This document shows, piece by piece, positions 9,101-16,623 of a stretch of 64,000 nt of DNA. The notes beneath the pieces were generated by a model. That model had not been told where the DNA came from. It did not search any database and saw nothing but the letters and a program-made list of their open reading frames with translations. Numbering within the stretch: the first letter of the stretch is position 1; the number at the start of each line of letters is the position of its first letter. The DNA comes from Prosthecobacter sp. (GTDB taxonomy: Bacteria > Verrucomicrobiota > Verrucomicrobiia > Verrucomicrobiales > Verrucomicrobiaceae). The position numbers and the translations under genes are program-made. The stretch lies in the NCBI GenBank assembly GCA_019186985.1, contig JABARQ010000015.1, forward strand, positions 93,196-157,195, read 5' to 3'.

Positions 9101-12100
9101 GGGCAAGCGTCCACTTGTGATACAGGAACCTGCCTGCCGAATCAAACTTGGGCCCATCGCCTGCAGGCGGCTCGGTGCCGTCATAAATGATGAATGACTG
9201 GTGGTTCAGATAGGGGTCCGAATGCACATGCCAGTCCGTCGGGTCAATGACGCCGTTGACACCGCTGCTGCCGTCGGCGGCCACGGGCTGCCCGGCCACC
9301 GCACCGTCAACGTCACCGGACAGGCCGCTGTATTTGACCGTGACATAGGCCACAGTTTCATCGGCGCTCAGCCTCATGGTGGCCGTGCCGACACCCTTCA
9401 GGCTGCCGCCCGGAGGATCGATGGCGCCGTTCTGACGCAGCAGCGTGGCCACATACAAGGTCCCCGGCATCGAGGCGAGCGACGGAGCCTCATAAGGTGA
9501 CAGCACATAACCTGGCACCACCTCGCTCGGCACGGTTGTCGCCTCACCAGGCTTGGACCAGCCGACGGCCAGGTGATCCGCCCCCGTCGCGGACTTGTGC
9601 AGCACTTCAAAGTAATAGCGCTTCCCCTGTTCAAGGGCCATCCACGGCGACTTCACCGCCGTGCCCCAGTCGAGCGGCGTCGTGCCTCCGCCGGTCACGG
9701 TGGCGCGCTTGAAGCTGTTCACCACCTCCTCGTCGTTGGAGAGCCAGAACTCGGCGGAGTCGCTCGCCGAAAGCCAGAAGTAATAGTTTCCGGTGACAGG
9801 CGCCGTGATGTAGCCGCGTATGCGCGCACCAAAGTTGTCGGCCGCGCTTGTCGGCGCCGCAAGGGTTGACAGGCTGCTGGTGCTCGTCGGCGTGGTGGAC
9901 AGCGGGATGGTCGGGATCGATGTGCCGTTGATGCCCGTCCAGAGTTCACGGCCAACCGTCGCACCGGTGTCCTCCACCTCCAGGTTCAGCACGGATGTGC
10001 TGGTTCCGTTCGGACCGCTGATGGTGATGGTCAACTGATAGCTTCCAGCGGAGCCCGGAGGCGGCGTGCCGCTGATGACCCCGCCGCCGTAGCTCAGCCA
10101 CGCGGGCAGGCCCGAGACGCTGACCGAGCCGCCGTTGCTGCCCAGGACGGCATAGGAAAACGCCCCCCCCACAAGGCCCGTCGCCTGGATTTCACCCAGG
10201 TGGGCCGGAGGAGCCTGCGGGACACTGGTCGGATAAAGGCGCTCCGTCGGGATGATCTGCTTCGGCTGGCTCGGGCTGTACCAGTAAAGCAGGCAGCGCG
10301 CATAACTCGTGTTCTCCCAGTAGTCGAGCTGGATGTCGTAACGGGTGCCGCCCACGACGGGCAGGCGGACGTAGCGCTCATTGCCCATGGAGGCCCAGTC
10401 CTTGAGCGGCTTGTTGACGATCTCAATGTTGGCGTTGCCCGAGCTGGCGGGATGCTTGCCGATGCCGTGGTTCACCGTGAAGCTGCTGGAGGTCACGTCA
10501 CTGATCACGAGGTCGAAGGTGTCGGAGAAGCTGATGTTGCCGGTGCCCGTGGCAAAGAGGTTTGCCCCGACCGAAACGGTGAAGGTCGTGCTGGTCGCCG
10601 CCGTGATGGTGTAGGGCAGGCTCGCCAGGGAGGTCAGGTTGCCGCTGGTCGGATCCAGGAAAACGGTCTGGCCGACCTGATGGCCGCCGGCCGTGAAGTT
10701 CGTCATCGCGGAATAGGTCACCACCATGTCCCCGGTGCCGGCGTCGTAGCTGTAGGTGGCCGTGCCGCCGTAGTTCAGGTTGCCGCTGCTCGGATCCAGA
10801 CGGACGGTTTCACCAACGATGAAGCTTCCCGGCTTGATGGCCATGTTCGTGTAGGTGACCACCGTGTTGCCGGTGACAGGATCATAGGTGTAGGTCCCCG
10901 TGCCGGTGTTTGTTGCAACATGCGTCTTAAGCTCCTGCACCTGGCCGTTGATGCGCAGGGTCGCGCCGTCGTCCGCATGCACCACAAAGGTGTACTCCTC
11001 GGTGAACTGCGGCTGCACCTGGCCGGACCAGCGCACGGAGAAGGTGTCCGGATTGATCTGGGCCACGTCAGGCGTGCCCGTGCCCCAGATGCCGTTGTTG
11101 CCGGTGGTCACCGCCGCATCCACGCCGATGCGCGCCGGCGCCCCGGTGAAGGTGGTGTTGGTGTAAATTTTGTTATACACGCCCGTGGTCCCGCTGTTGC
11201 TGCGGTTTTCCAGGAGGCAGGCGGTGTTTGAGCCCTGGTTGCCGGGCAGGGTGGCACCCGTGCTGTTGACCGTGACGGTGAAGGTGTTGGCGTCAGGAAC
11301 TGTCGCCACCGTGTAGGTCCCGCTGTAGCCGTTGACGTCGACGGTGTTGGGCGTGAACAGCGTGCCTGCGGTAAAGGCCAGGGTGACGCTGTTGCCGACG
11401 CTCAGGCCGTGGCCTGTCAGGGCGATGGTGGCCGTGCCCGTCGTGACGGGCGTGCCACGCGTGAAGGCGTAGGTGGCCGCCTGGGTGTGGGTGAACTGCT
11501 CCCCCTGCGGAATGTTGACGAACGTGCCTCCGTCACGGCTCCACTGCAGGCGGCAGCGGGCGGCGTCCACCGTCTCCACATGCTCCACCCGCATCCGGTA
11601 ACGCTCGGCCGCCGAAGCCGGAACCACCAGGCTGTAGGAGGAGCTGATCTTGAAGGTTCCCACGGTCGCGGCGCTGTCCCAGCCGTGTTCGATGATCTGC
11701 TCGCCCGGCAGGTCAAAGGTGCCGTTCCTGTCCAGGTCCAGCAGCACCCGCGCCTTGTCGTCCGCGTCCAGCTGGAAGCGGTAGCTGCCCGCCGTGGCCG
11801 GGCTGAGGTACATTTCAAAGGTGTCGGAGTAGTTGTCCGGGACATTCGTCGCCGTGGTCCCTGCGGCTGCGGAAATGGTCACGCCGTTCGGCGTTCCGTA
11901 GCCCCAGTCGTTGCCAACGGTTGGGTCAATGCGCTCCACGACACCCGGATGCACCGGCTGGATGCTGAAGTTGCAGGTGCTGCTGCTGCTGGCGGGAAGC
12001 CCGGCACCCGGTGGCAGCGTGCAGGTGAAGCTCGTAGCGTTCTTGGAGGCCACCACATAGTTGAAATGATTGTAGGTGGCCGTGTTCAGGTTGCCCCCGT

Positions 12101-13352
12101 TGAAGGACAGCTTCACCTCACCCCCGACCTGGACCGCCGCCAGCACGTCCGCCAGCCGCTGAGTGGTCAGGCCGGTCGGAGTCACCAACACGGATCCCGT
12201 GAAATTCGGCGTCACGCCGGACCGGGTGTAGCTGTAGCTGCCGACATCCCCGAAGTTCAGGGCGTTGTTGGCGGTGCTGCTGGCATTGTCATAATAGCGC
12301 GCGGTCAGGCCGGTCCCCGTCGGATTCGTGGCGTTGGCGATGATTACCGTCGCCGTGGCATGATTGGGATCAATCACCGGGGCCGCATAACTGCCGGCGG
12401 TTGCCGAGGCCAGGGTCGCTATCACGGACTCGCTGCCTTCCACCTCGGTGTCCGATTCCGGATTGACGTACAATTGCTTCGACTTCTCCCCGGAACCAAA
12501 GTTCAGGATCGTGCCTGAGGAAAGGGTGTAATCCCCGCCTGCCCCGCCGCCAGCGCCGCCGCCGCCCCCAGGCGCAGCCGTTCCCGCAATGCTCAGGTTG
12601 ACCGTGACCGGCAGCAGGCTGCGCGTGCGGGTGATCGTGAAAAAGCCGGGCTGCTGGCCGTCCTCCTGGGCCAGGGTGCCGGTGCTGGCGATGCTGATCA
12701 CGTCGGCCACCGACACTTCGGCGTTTGCCAGGGTGCCGTCCAGGACTCCGTCGTCATCCGTGTCCGCCTTGGCCGGGTCCAGCCCCATGAGGCCCTCCGC
12801 CCAGGTCGAGACGCCGTCCGAGTCCGAGTCCAGGTCGCTCACCTCCAGCTTGTAGAACTTGGTCGCCCCAACCCTCGCCACGGTCAGGCTCTGCGAGCTC
12901 ACGTCACTCGTCGGACGATGATCCGCCTGGGGAACCCCCAGCACCACGCCGCCGATGGCGGTGATGTCTTCCGCGCCGCTGAACGTTCCCGTCACCGCCG
13001 TGTCGCTCACGACCCGGTACTTCTTCCCGGCCTTCTGGGTGAAGTAAAAGGTCACCGTCGACGGCGTCAGCACCATGTTGCCCACCTTCAGGCTGTCGGA
13101 GGCGTTCCTCGGGTTCGTGCCCGCAACCGACTCCACGCCGTTCGTGTTGCCATCCCTGTCCTCATCCCCTCCGGCGGCAAGGCCCCAGGCGTCAAACACG
13201 GCCTGCCAGACATCATCAAGTCCGTCAGGACCTCCCTGCCCCGGGCCGGAACTGTAGCTGTCCATCACGGGCGCGGCCGATGCTGGAACTGAAAGACCGA
13301 TGCAGGACACCATGGATGCAAGGACGGCGAAACGTCGCATGAAGGTACGCAT
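6174..13352 (-). CDS. Giant multidomain DUF1800 surface protein
   Basis: 2392 residues from the ATG at 13352, chosen because it starts the signal peptide (MRTFMRRFAVLASMVSCIGLS...ASA); the open frame extends to 13556 without a signal. Order: calcium-binding type-3-thrombospondin-like segments (DEDRDGNTNGVES, DSDSDGVSTWAEG, DTDDDGVLDG); a Calx-beta-like domain with a Gly-rich loop; at least three PA14-like domains (e.g. GTGLTARYYDN..., YTFVVHADDGATLRINGQ, GNYYFWLSASDSAEFWLSND); a putative Ig domain (LPAWLSYGGGVISGTPP); a CHRD domain (INLHTALNPGGEIRGNF); then DUF1800 from ~residue 1470 (RQRVAFALSQV, NYAREIKQLFSIGLY). The DUF1800 part is interrupted by beta repeats of the form TGxxVxLxF...FTVxV at roughly 7000-7770 and 6290-6530. 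It is followed by DUF1501 with a 7-base overlap-scale junction. Probably a large cell-surface protein; activity unknown. Confidence 0.9.
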   Translation of the reverse strand: MRTFMRRFAVLASMVSCIGLSVPASAAPVMDSYSSGPGQGGPDGLDDVWQAVFDAWGLAAGGDEDRDGNTNGVESVAGTNPRNASDSLKVGNMVLTPSTVTFYFTQKAGKKYRVVSDTAVTGTFSGAEDITAIGGVVLGVPQADHRPTSDVSSQSLTVARVGATKFYKLEVSDLDSDSDGVSTWAEGLMGLDPAKADTDDDGVLDGTLANAEVSVADVISIASTGTLAQEDGQQPGFFTITRTRSLLPVTVNLSIAGTAAPGGGGGAGGGAGGDYTLSSGTILNFGSGEKSKQLYVNPESDTEVEGSESVIATLASATAGSYAAPVIDPNHATATVIIANATNPTGTGLTARYYDNASSTANNALNFGDVGSYSYTRSGVTPNFTGSVLVTPTGLTTQRLADVLAAVQVGGEVKLSFNGGNLNTATYNHFNYVVASKNATSFTCTLPPGAGLPASSSSTCNFSIQPVHPGVVERIDPTVGNDWGYGTPNGVTISAAAGTTATNVPDNYSDTFEMYLSPATAGSYRFQLDADDKARVLLDLDRNGTFDLPGEQIIEHGWDSAATVGTFKISSSYSLVVPASAAERYRMRVEHVETVDAARCRLQWSRDGGTFVNIPQGEQFTHTQAATYAFTRGTPVTTGTATIALTGHGLSVGNSVTLAFTAGTLFTPNTVDVNGYSGTYTVATVPDANTFTVTVNSTGATLPGNQGSNTACLLENRSNSGTTGVYNKIYTNTTFTGAPARIGVDAAVTTGNNGIWGTGTPDVAQINPDTFSVRWSGQVQPQFTEEYTFVVHADDGATLRINGQVQELKTHVATNTGTGTYTYDPVTGNTVVTYTNMAIKPGSFIVGETVRLDPSSGNLNYGGTATYSYDAGTGDMVVTYSAMTNFTAGGHQVGQTVFLDPTSGNLTSLASLPYTITAATSTTFTVSVGANLFATGTGNISFSDTFDLVISDVTSSSFTVNHGIGKHPASSGNANIEIVNKPLKDWASMGNERYVRLPVVGGTRYDIQLDYWENTSYARCLLYWYSPSQPKQIIPTERLYPTSVPQAPPAHLGEIQATGLVGGAFSYAVLGSNGGSVSVSGLPAWLSYGGGVISGTPPPGSAGSYQLTITISGPNGTSTSVLNLEVEDTGATVGRELWTGINGTSIPTIPLSTTPTSTSSLSTLAAPTSAADNFGARIRGYITAPVTGNYYFWLSASDSAEFWLSNDEEVVNSFKRATVTGGGTTPLDWGTAVKSPWMALEQGKRYYFEVLHKSATGADHLAVGWSKPGEATTVPSEVVPGYVLSPYEAPSLASMPGTLYVATLLRQNGAIDPPGGSLKGVGTATMRLSADETVAYVTVKYSGLSGDVDGAVAGQPVAADGSSGVNGVIDPTDWHVHSDPYLNHQSFIIYDGTEPPAGDGPKFDSAGRFLYHKWTLAPQGTLALNDVRELIKQGKAYINLHTALNPGGEIRGNFTLANGSRTFTPPPAPPSWTDDSNTDAGAARFLAQASFGPGVADIAALKAIVPSGGKTRYEMWIEDQFSKPATNSLDEVLRTRRADAQGGSAYDETLFFNSWWRNSISGQDQLRQRVAFALSQVHVISGQGPLDNRGEAIAYFYDKLTEGAFGNFREILETTTLTPAMGRYLDMRNNDKPDPTLGRIPNENYAREIKQLFSIGLYRMWPDGTLVLNSNDHPIDTYTQREIVGFAHVFTGWTDGYDGADRTGINAPANWMRLMREVPARHYTGPKRVLNNEVMPGISSLGGVPLDPIAVHNTTHWNQTEYKELPDKELELSHDQLFNHPNCGPFLCRQLIQRMVTSHPSRDYLYRVVQKFNDNGAGVRGDMQAVIKAILLDYEARSPDMVSKPAYGKQREPLLRVAAAGRAFRPGTYTGTYSQTGTRTITVDTSAAHKLATGNNVLLEFTPGSSDVTNGIPAPMTAAYGVTVVDTDTFTVQATGWANGTYSIPANSTTCTVTMGNHWLQSGNQVYMDFTTGTANGAAIDGQVYTITNTSPTSGGENGNAFTITVSTTDPAVRSGNCMIPRFSPGSMTIAGSGLAAPNDRRVTMRTDQDHHLKVGDQVQLNVYAAQVTPIPIDVVATVDTVPDLKTYTFLISSATTGYSNSQGNNSVYQFPLVSQPLTRSGTINSRSSTYQVGSTDADLDQSPVNADTVFNYFLPEYKFPGLLASQGITTPEFQLTAETGVIRQANYLYNGVFNSGTTNGFSSFNTGNNAITLDYSTWVTGNASNLGLGAPVNTGVPWTHNQNIDRLIDQLTTLLMAGQMPAEAKQIMRDLVALPIQSISVTSPCTVTTARPHGYTTGQSVCVSGVTDGTFSASLNSTSTARVITVTGASTFTITGVNCTGAPTVTGVANAHASQIIYNQGSGTPSATERRDRIRAILHLILTSPDFTIQR

Positions 13353-13595
13353 AAGCAGGTTCGGAGAGAAGGGTTGGTTTGCCTGGCCTTGGACGGGATC
13401 ACGGACTGCCAGGCGTTGTCCGCCAGATAAATGCGTGGAATACCAAAAAAGGCGGAAAGGTGTCAATAGTCGAATAAATGGTTGGGCCAACTCCGCCCCG
13501 GAAGGGAGGAAAAAAATCTCGACTGCCCGCCGGAATTTGAGTAACGATCCGGGCAATTCGGGGATTAATCATCAAAGCCAACCCGACTTACACCC

Positions 13596-14657
13596 ATGAA
13601 ACCGTCCCGCCTCGCCATCTGCTGCCTTGGTTTGATGCCCCTCGCCCTTCCGACCTCCGGACTTGCCGAAGCCGTGACGGATCCCGTGGGCTTCATCACC
13701 ATCAACATCGCCCCGGGCAACGGCAGCACCACGCGCGCCCTGACCCTGCTCTCCGCGCCGCTGCTCACCAGCGCCACCAAGGCGGACGGAGTCACCCCGG
13801 CGGACGGCGCCGTCACCGGCATCATCTCCTCCCTGACCTCCAACACCCTCACCAACAGCGGCGCCGCCTGGACGGCCGGCGAACTCTCCGCCGCCGTCAC
13901 GCCCAAGGTCCTGCGCATCCTCAGCGGCGCCGCCGAAGGCCGCACCTTCCTGCTTTCCACCACCACGGCGAACACCTCCACCACCGTCACCCTGCACACC
14001 ACGGAGACGACCGACCTCACCACCCTCGGCATCGCCACCGGTGCCAATGGCGACCGCTATCAGATCTTCGACTGCGACACCATCAGCTCCTTCTTCGGCG
14101 ACACCAGCCTGATCGTGAAGAACGACAACCCCGACCTGGCCGACAACATCCTGCTCTTTGTCGGCGGCGCCTGGAACACCTACTACTTCCATGTCACCAA
14201 CAACCGCTGGACCCGGCGTGGATTCGGCAATCCGGATGCCACCAACCAGGCCGTCAAGCCCGAGGCAGGAATGATGTTCAACCGTCTCGGCTCCGCCGCC
14301 ATGGCCCTCAACATCACCGGCTCGGTCCCCATGACCAAGCGTGCGGACGTGGTGAAAAGCAGCGGCGTCACCTTCCTCGGCACCCACTGGCCTGTTGATG
14401 CCACCCTGGCCACCAGCGGCATCCAGTCCATTCCAGGCTGGACCAGCAACGCCAGCTTCAACTCCGCCGACCAGGTGCAGCTCTTTATTAGTGGCGCTTG
14501 GTCCAAATACTGGTTTGACGGCACCAACTGGCGCCGCAGCGGCTTCGGTAGCCCCATCAGCGACAGCCAGGTCATCACTGCGGGAACCGCCATCCTGATC
14601 AACAAGGTGAATGCTTCTGGAAGTGACAGCCTGCTGACCAAAAACCGGCCGTTCTAA
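13596..14657 (+). CDS. TIGR02597-type secreted protein
   Basis: 353 residues. A signal peptide (MKPSRLAICCLGLMPLALPTSGLAEA) is followed by TDPVGFITINIAPGNGST, the N-terminal signature I associate with the TIGR02597 family of Verrucomicrobiota. Two related internal segments carry aromatic-rich pairs (GGAWNTYYFHVTNNRWTRRGFG at ~190-211 and SGAWSKYWFDGTNWRRSGFG at ~304-323), suggesting a duplicated beta domain. Codon use and GC match the neighbours. It is divergent from the giant DUF1800 gene across a 243-base AT-richer spacer and precedes a PEP-CTERM gene by 49 bases. Family assignment is from memory of the signature; the function of the family is unknown. Confidence 0.8.
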   Translation: MKPSRLAICCLGLMPLALPTSGLAEAVTDPVGFITINIAPGNGSTTRALTLLSAPLLTSATKADGVTPADGAVTGIISSLTSNTLTNSGAAWTAGELSAAVTPKVLRILSGAAEGRTFLLSTTTANTSTTVTLHTTETTDLTTLGIATGANGDRYQIFDCDTISSFFGDTSLIVKNDNPDLADNILLFVGGAWNTYYFHVTNNRWTRRGFGNPDATNQAVKPEAGMMFNRLGSAAMALNITGSVPMTKRADVVKSSGVTFLGTHWPVDATLATSGIQSIPGWTSNASFNSADQVQLFISGAWSKYWFDGTNWRRSGFGSPISDSQVITAGTAILINKVNASGSDSLLTKNRPF

Positions 14658-14706
14658 AAAAGCGTTGACTCACCAGCCTGAATTTTGGCAAACTAACTTT
14701 GATATC

Positions 14707-15273
14707 ATGAAATTCTTCAACCTGTTTTCCCTGGTCCTGCTGTTGGGCGCACCTCTATCCGTTCAGGCGGCCGTTACCCTGACCACTTTCGGCAGCAGTT
14801 CCGCGCCGTCCTTCACGATTGACGGCTCAACTAGTTTCACGACCAATCAGACCGCCTCACAACTGGGAGTCACTGGTAACGATAACGGCAGCCTTCTGGC
14901 TGGAGGTTTCAACACCGTCAGCATCGTCGGCAACACCGATACTCTTACCCTTCTGGGCTCCATCACCGGAGCCCCCTCCTCAGCTTTCAAAATCACCCTC
15001 TTTGATTCGGCGTTCAACACGGCCGAGTATCTCGGCGGTGCCTGGACGGCCCTGGGCAGCGGCGGCTCTTCCACCCTGAATTTTAGCACCGCCATGGGTG
15101 GCTTTGATTATTCCAGCGTCATCGGCATGCAGCTTGATACTGCCGGCCCCCCTCCCGGAACTTCCATCAACGCCACCTTCACCGGCCTCCTGGCCGCCGC
15201 CGTTCCTGAACCCACCCGCGCCCTGCTGCTTGGCGTCGGCCTGGTCGGTGTCGTGCTCCGCCGCCGCCGTTGA
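14707..15273 (+). CDS. PEP-CTERM sorting-domain protein
   Basis: 188 residues. The ATG at 14707 opens a signal peptide (MKFFNLFSLVLLLGAPLSVQAA). The body is Ser/Thr/Gly-rich and beta-like. The C terminus is a classic PEP-CTERM signal: VPEPTRALLLGVGLVG followed by a basic VLRRRR tail. Such proteins are sorted by exosortase systems to the outer surface in exopolysaccharide-producing Gram-negatives; no exosortase gene is in the window. The upstream in-frame extension to 14665 lacks a signal peptide and is not used. A strong terminator follows 27 bases after the stop. Confidence 0.88.
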   Translation: MKFFNLFSLVLLLGAPLSVQAAVTLTTFGSSSAPSFTIDGSTSFTTNQTASQLGVTGNDNGSLLAGGFNTVSIVGNTDTLTLLGSITGAPSSAFKITLFDSAFNTAEYLGGAWTALGSGGSSTLNFSTAMGGFDYSSVIGMQLDTAGPPPGTSINATFTGLLAAAVPEPTRALLLGVGLVGVVLRRRR

Positions 15274-15299
15274 TTGCATCAACCGGCCCTTGCCTTTCG

Positions 15300-15329
15300 A
15301 GCCCCTGGTTTCCGCCAGGGGCTTTTTGT
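15300..15329 (+). terminator. Rho-independent terminator after the PEP-CTERM gene
   Basis: A 9-base stem (AGCCCCTGG / CCAGGGGCT, with a short TTTCCG-type loop) is followed immediately by TTTTTGTT. It lies 27 bases after the PEP-CTERM stop and ends the 13.6-15.3 kb transcription unit before the next gene at 15541. Confidence 0.85.
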
Positions 15330-15540
15330 TGCCGGCTTTCATGAACCCATGCCACGCAGCATCCGTCAGCCCCCTTGGCTGCCGCAACGAACCTCTTCAG
15401 GAAATCCTGACATCCTGTCAATCCTGTCCCAACCGCCCCGAAGGCCCCAAGTCCGCCCTCCTGCCCCCGGCTCCGTGCCCGTGATTGATGCATAGCCTTT
15501 TGCGCTGCCCGCCTTTGCGCCTATGCTCAGCCCCTGAACA

Positions 15541-16512
15541 ATGCATTACCCTGACCAAGCCCGCCGAGTCATCCGTCTCGAAATCGAGGAACTCGAACGC
15601 CTGCACGGCAGGATCGGGCTGGAATTCAGCACGGCCATCGAAACACTGCTGAAAACCCTGGATTCAGGCCGCAAAATCGTCGTCTGCGGCGTCGGCAAGA
15701 GCGGCAACATCGGCCGCAAGATCGCCGCCACCCTCAACAGCACCGGCGCCACCACGGTCTGCCTGGATGTCGGCGACGCCCTGCACGGCGACCTGGGTGT
15801 GATCGACCCCGGCGACCTGGCCCTGCTCCTGAGCTACAGTGGCGAAACCCGCGAACTGCTGGACCTGCTGCCTCACCTCAAGCGCCTCAGCATGCCCACC
15901 CTCGCCATCACTGGCGACACCACCTCCACCCTGGCCCGCCATGCCGACTGCGTGCTCGATGTGCAGGTCAGCCAGGAAGCCTGTCCCCTCAATCTCGCCC
16001 CCACCTCCAGCACCACCGTCATGCTCGTGCTGGGTGACGCCCTGGCCATGGTCCTGCTGGAGGCCCGCGGCTTCCAGGCCGAGGACTTCGCCCGCCTCCA
16101 CCCCGGCGGCAGCCTGGGACGTGCCCTGCTCACCCGTGTCTCCGACGTCATGCGCAGCGGCGACCAGCTGGCTCTGGTGCAGCCCGACAGCAGCGTCACC
16201 CTCGCCTTGGAGGCCATGACCCGCGCCCGTTCCGGGGCCGCCGTGGTCGTCAGCCCGGACGGCACCCTGGCCGGCGTCTTCACCCATGGTGACTTCGTCC
16301 GCGCCTACCAGAAAAACCACTCCATCGCCGAACTGCCGGTCAGCGGTTTCATGACCCGCAACCCCATCAGCATCCAGGCCGACAAGCTGGCGGCCGAGGT
16401 TCTGGCGACCCTGGAGAAGGCACGCATCGACGACCTCGTCGTGCTGGATGCCGACCAGCGCCCCGTCGGCCTGGTGGACACTCAGGACCTGACCCGCCTG
16501 CGCCTGGTTTGA
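15541..16512 (+). CDS. kdsD: D-arabinose 5-phosphate isomerase (KpsF/GutQ/KdsD family)
   Basis: 323 residues, the usual length. Residues ~35-190 form a SIS sugar-isomerase domain (VVCGVGKSGNIGRKIAATLNSTG; LLLSYSGETRELLDLLP; PTSSTTVMLVLGDALA) and ~205-323 two CBS domains (VSDVMRSG..., VSGFMTRNPISIQADK...). The family interconverts ribulose 5-phosphate and arabinose 5-phosphate, the first step to Kdo for lipopolysaccharide. HPGGSLGR, a family hallmark, is present at ~183-190. No other Kdo gene is adjacent. The gene stands at the head of a rightward run but is separated by 111 bases from the next gene. The enzymatic family is secure; its role in Kdo synthesis here is inferred. Confidence 0.92.
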   Translation: MHYPDQARRVIRLEIEELERLHGRIGLEFSTAIETLLKTLDSGRKIVVCGVGKSGNIGRKIAATLNSTGATTVCLDVGDALHGDLGVIDPGDLALLLSYSGETRELLDLLPHLKRLSMPTLAITGDTTSTLARHADCVLDVQVSQEACPLNLAPTSSTTVMLVLGDALAMVLLEARGFQAEDFARLHPGGSLGRALLTRVSDVMRSGDQLALVQPDSSVTLALEAMTRARSGAAVVVSPDGTLAGVFTHGDFVRAYQKNHSIAELPVSGFMTRNPISIQADKLAAEVLATLEKARIDDLVVLDADQRPVGLVDTQDLTRLRLV

Positions 16513-16623
16513 GGATTCCCACAGGCCGGCAGCGCACAAAATCCGCCCGTTTTCTTCCCTGGAAGACGGAGCACCGCGCTTGCATGGATCAGGGTTCCGA
16601 CTCAACAAGACAATGCCCCCAGC

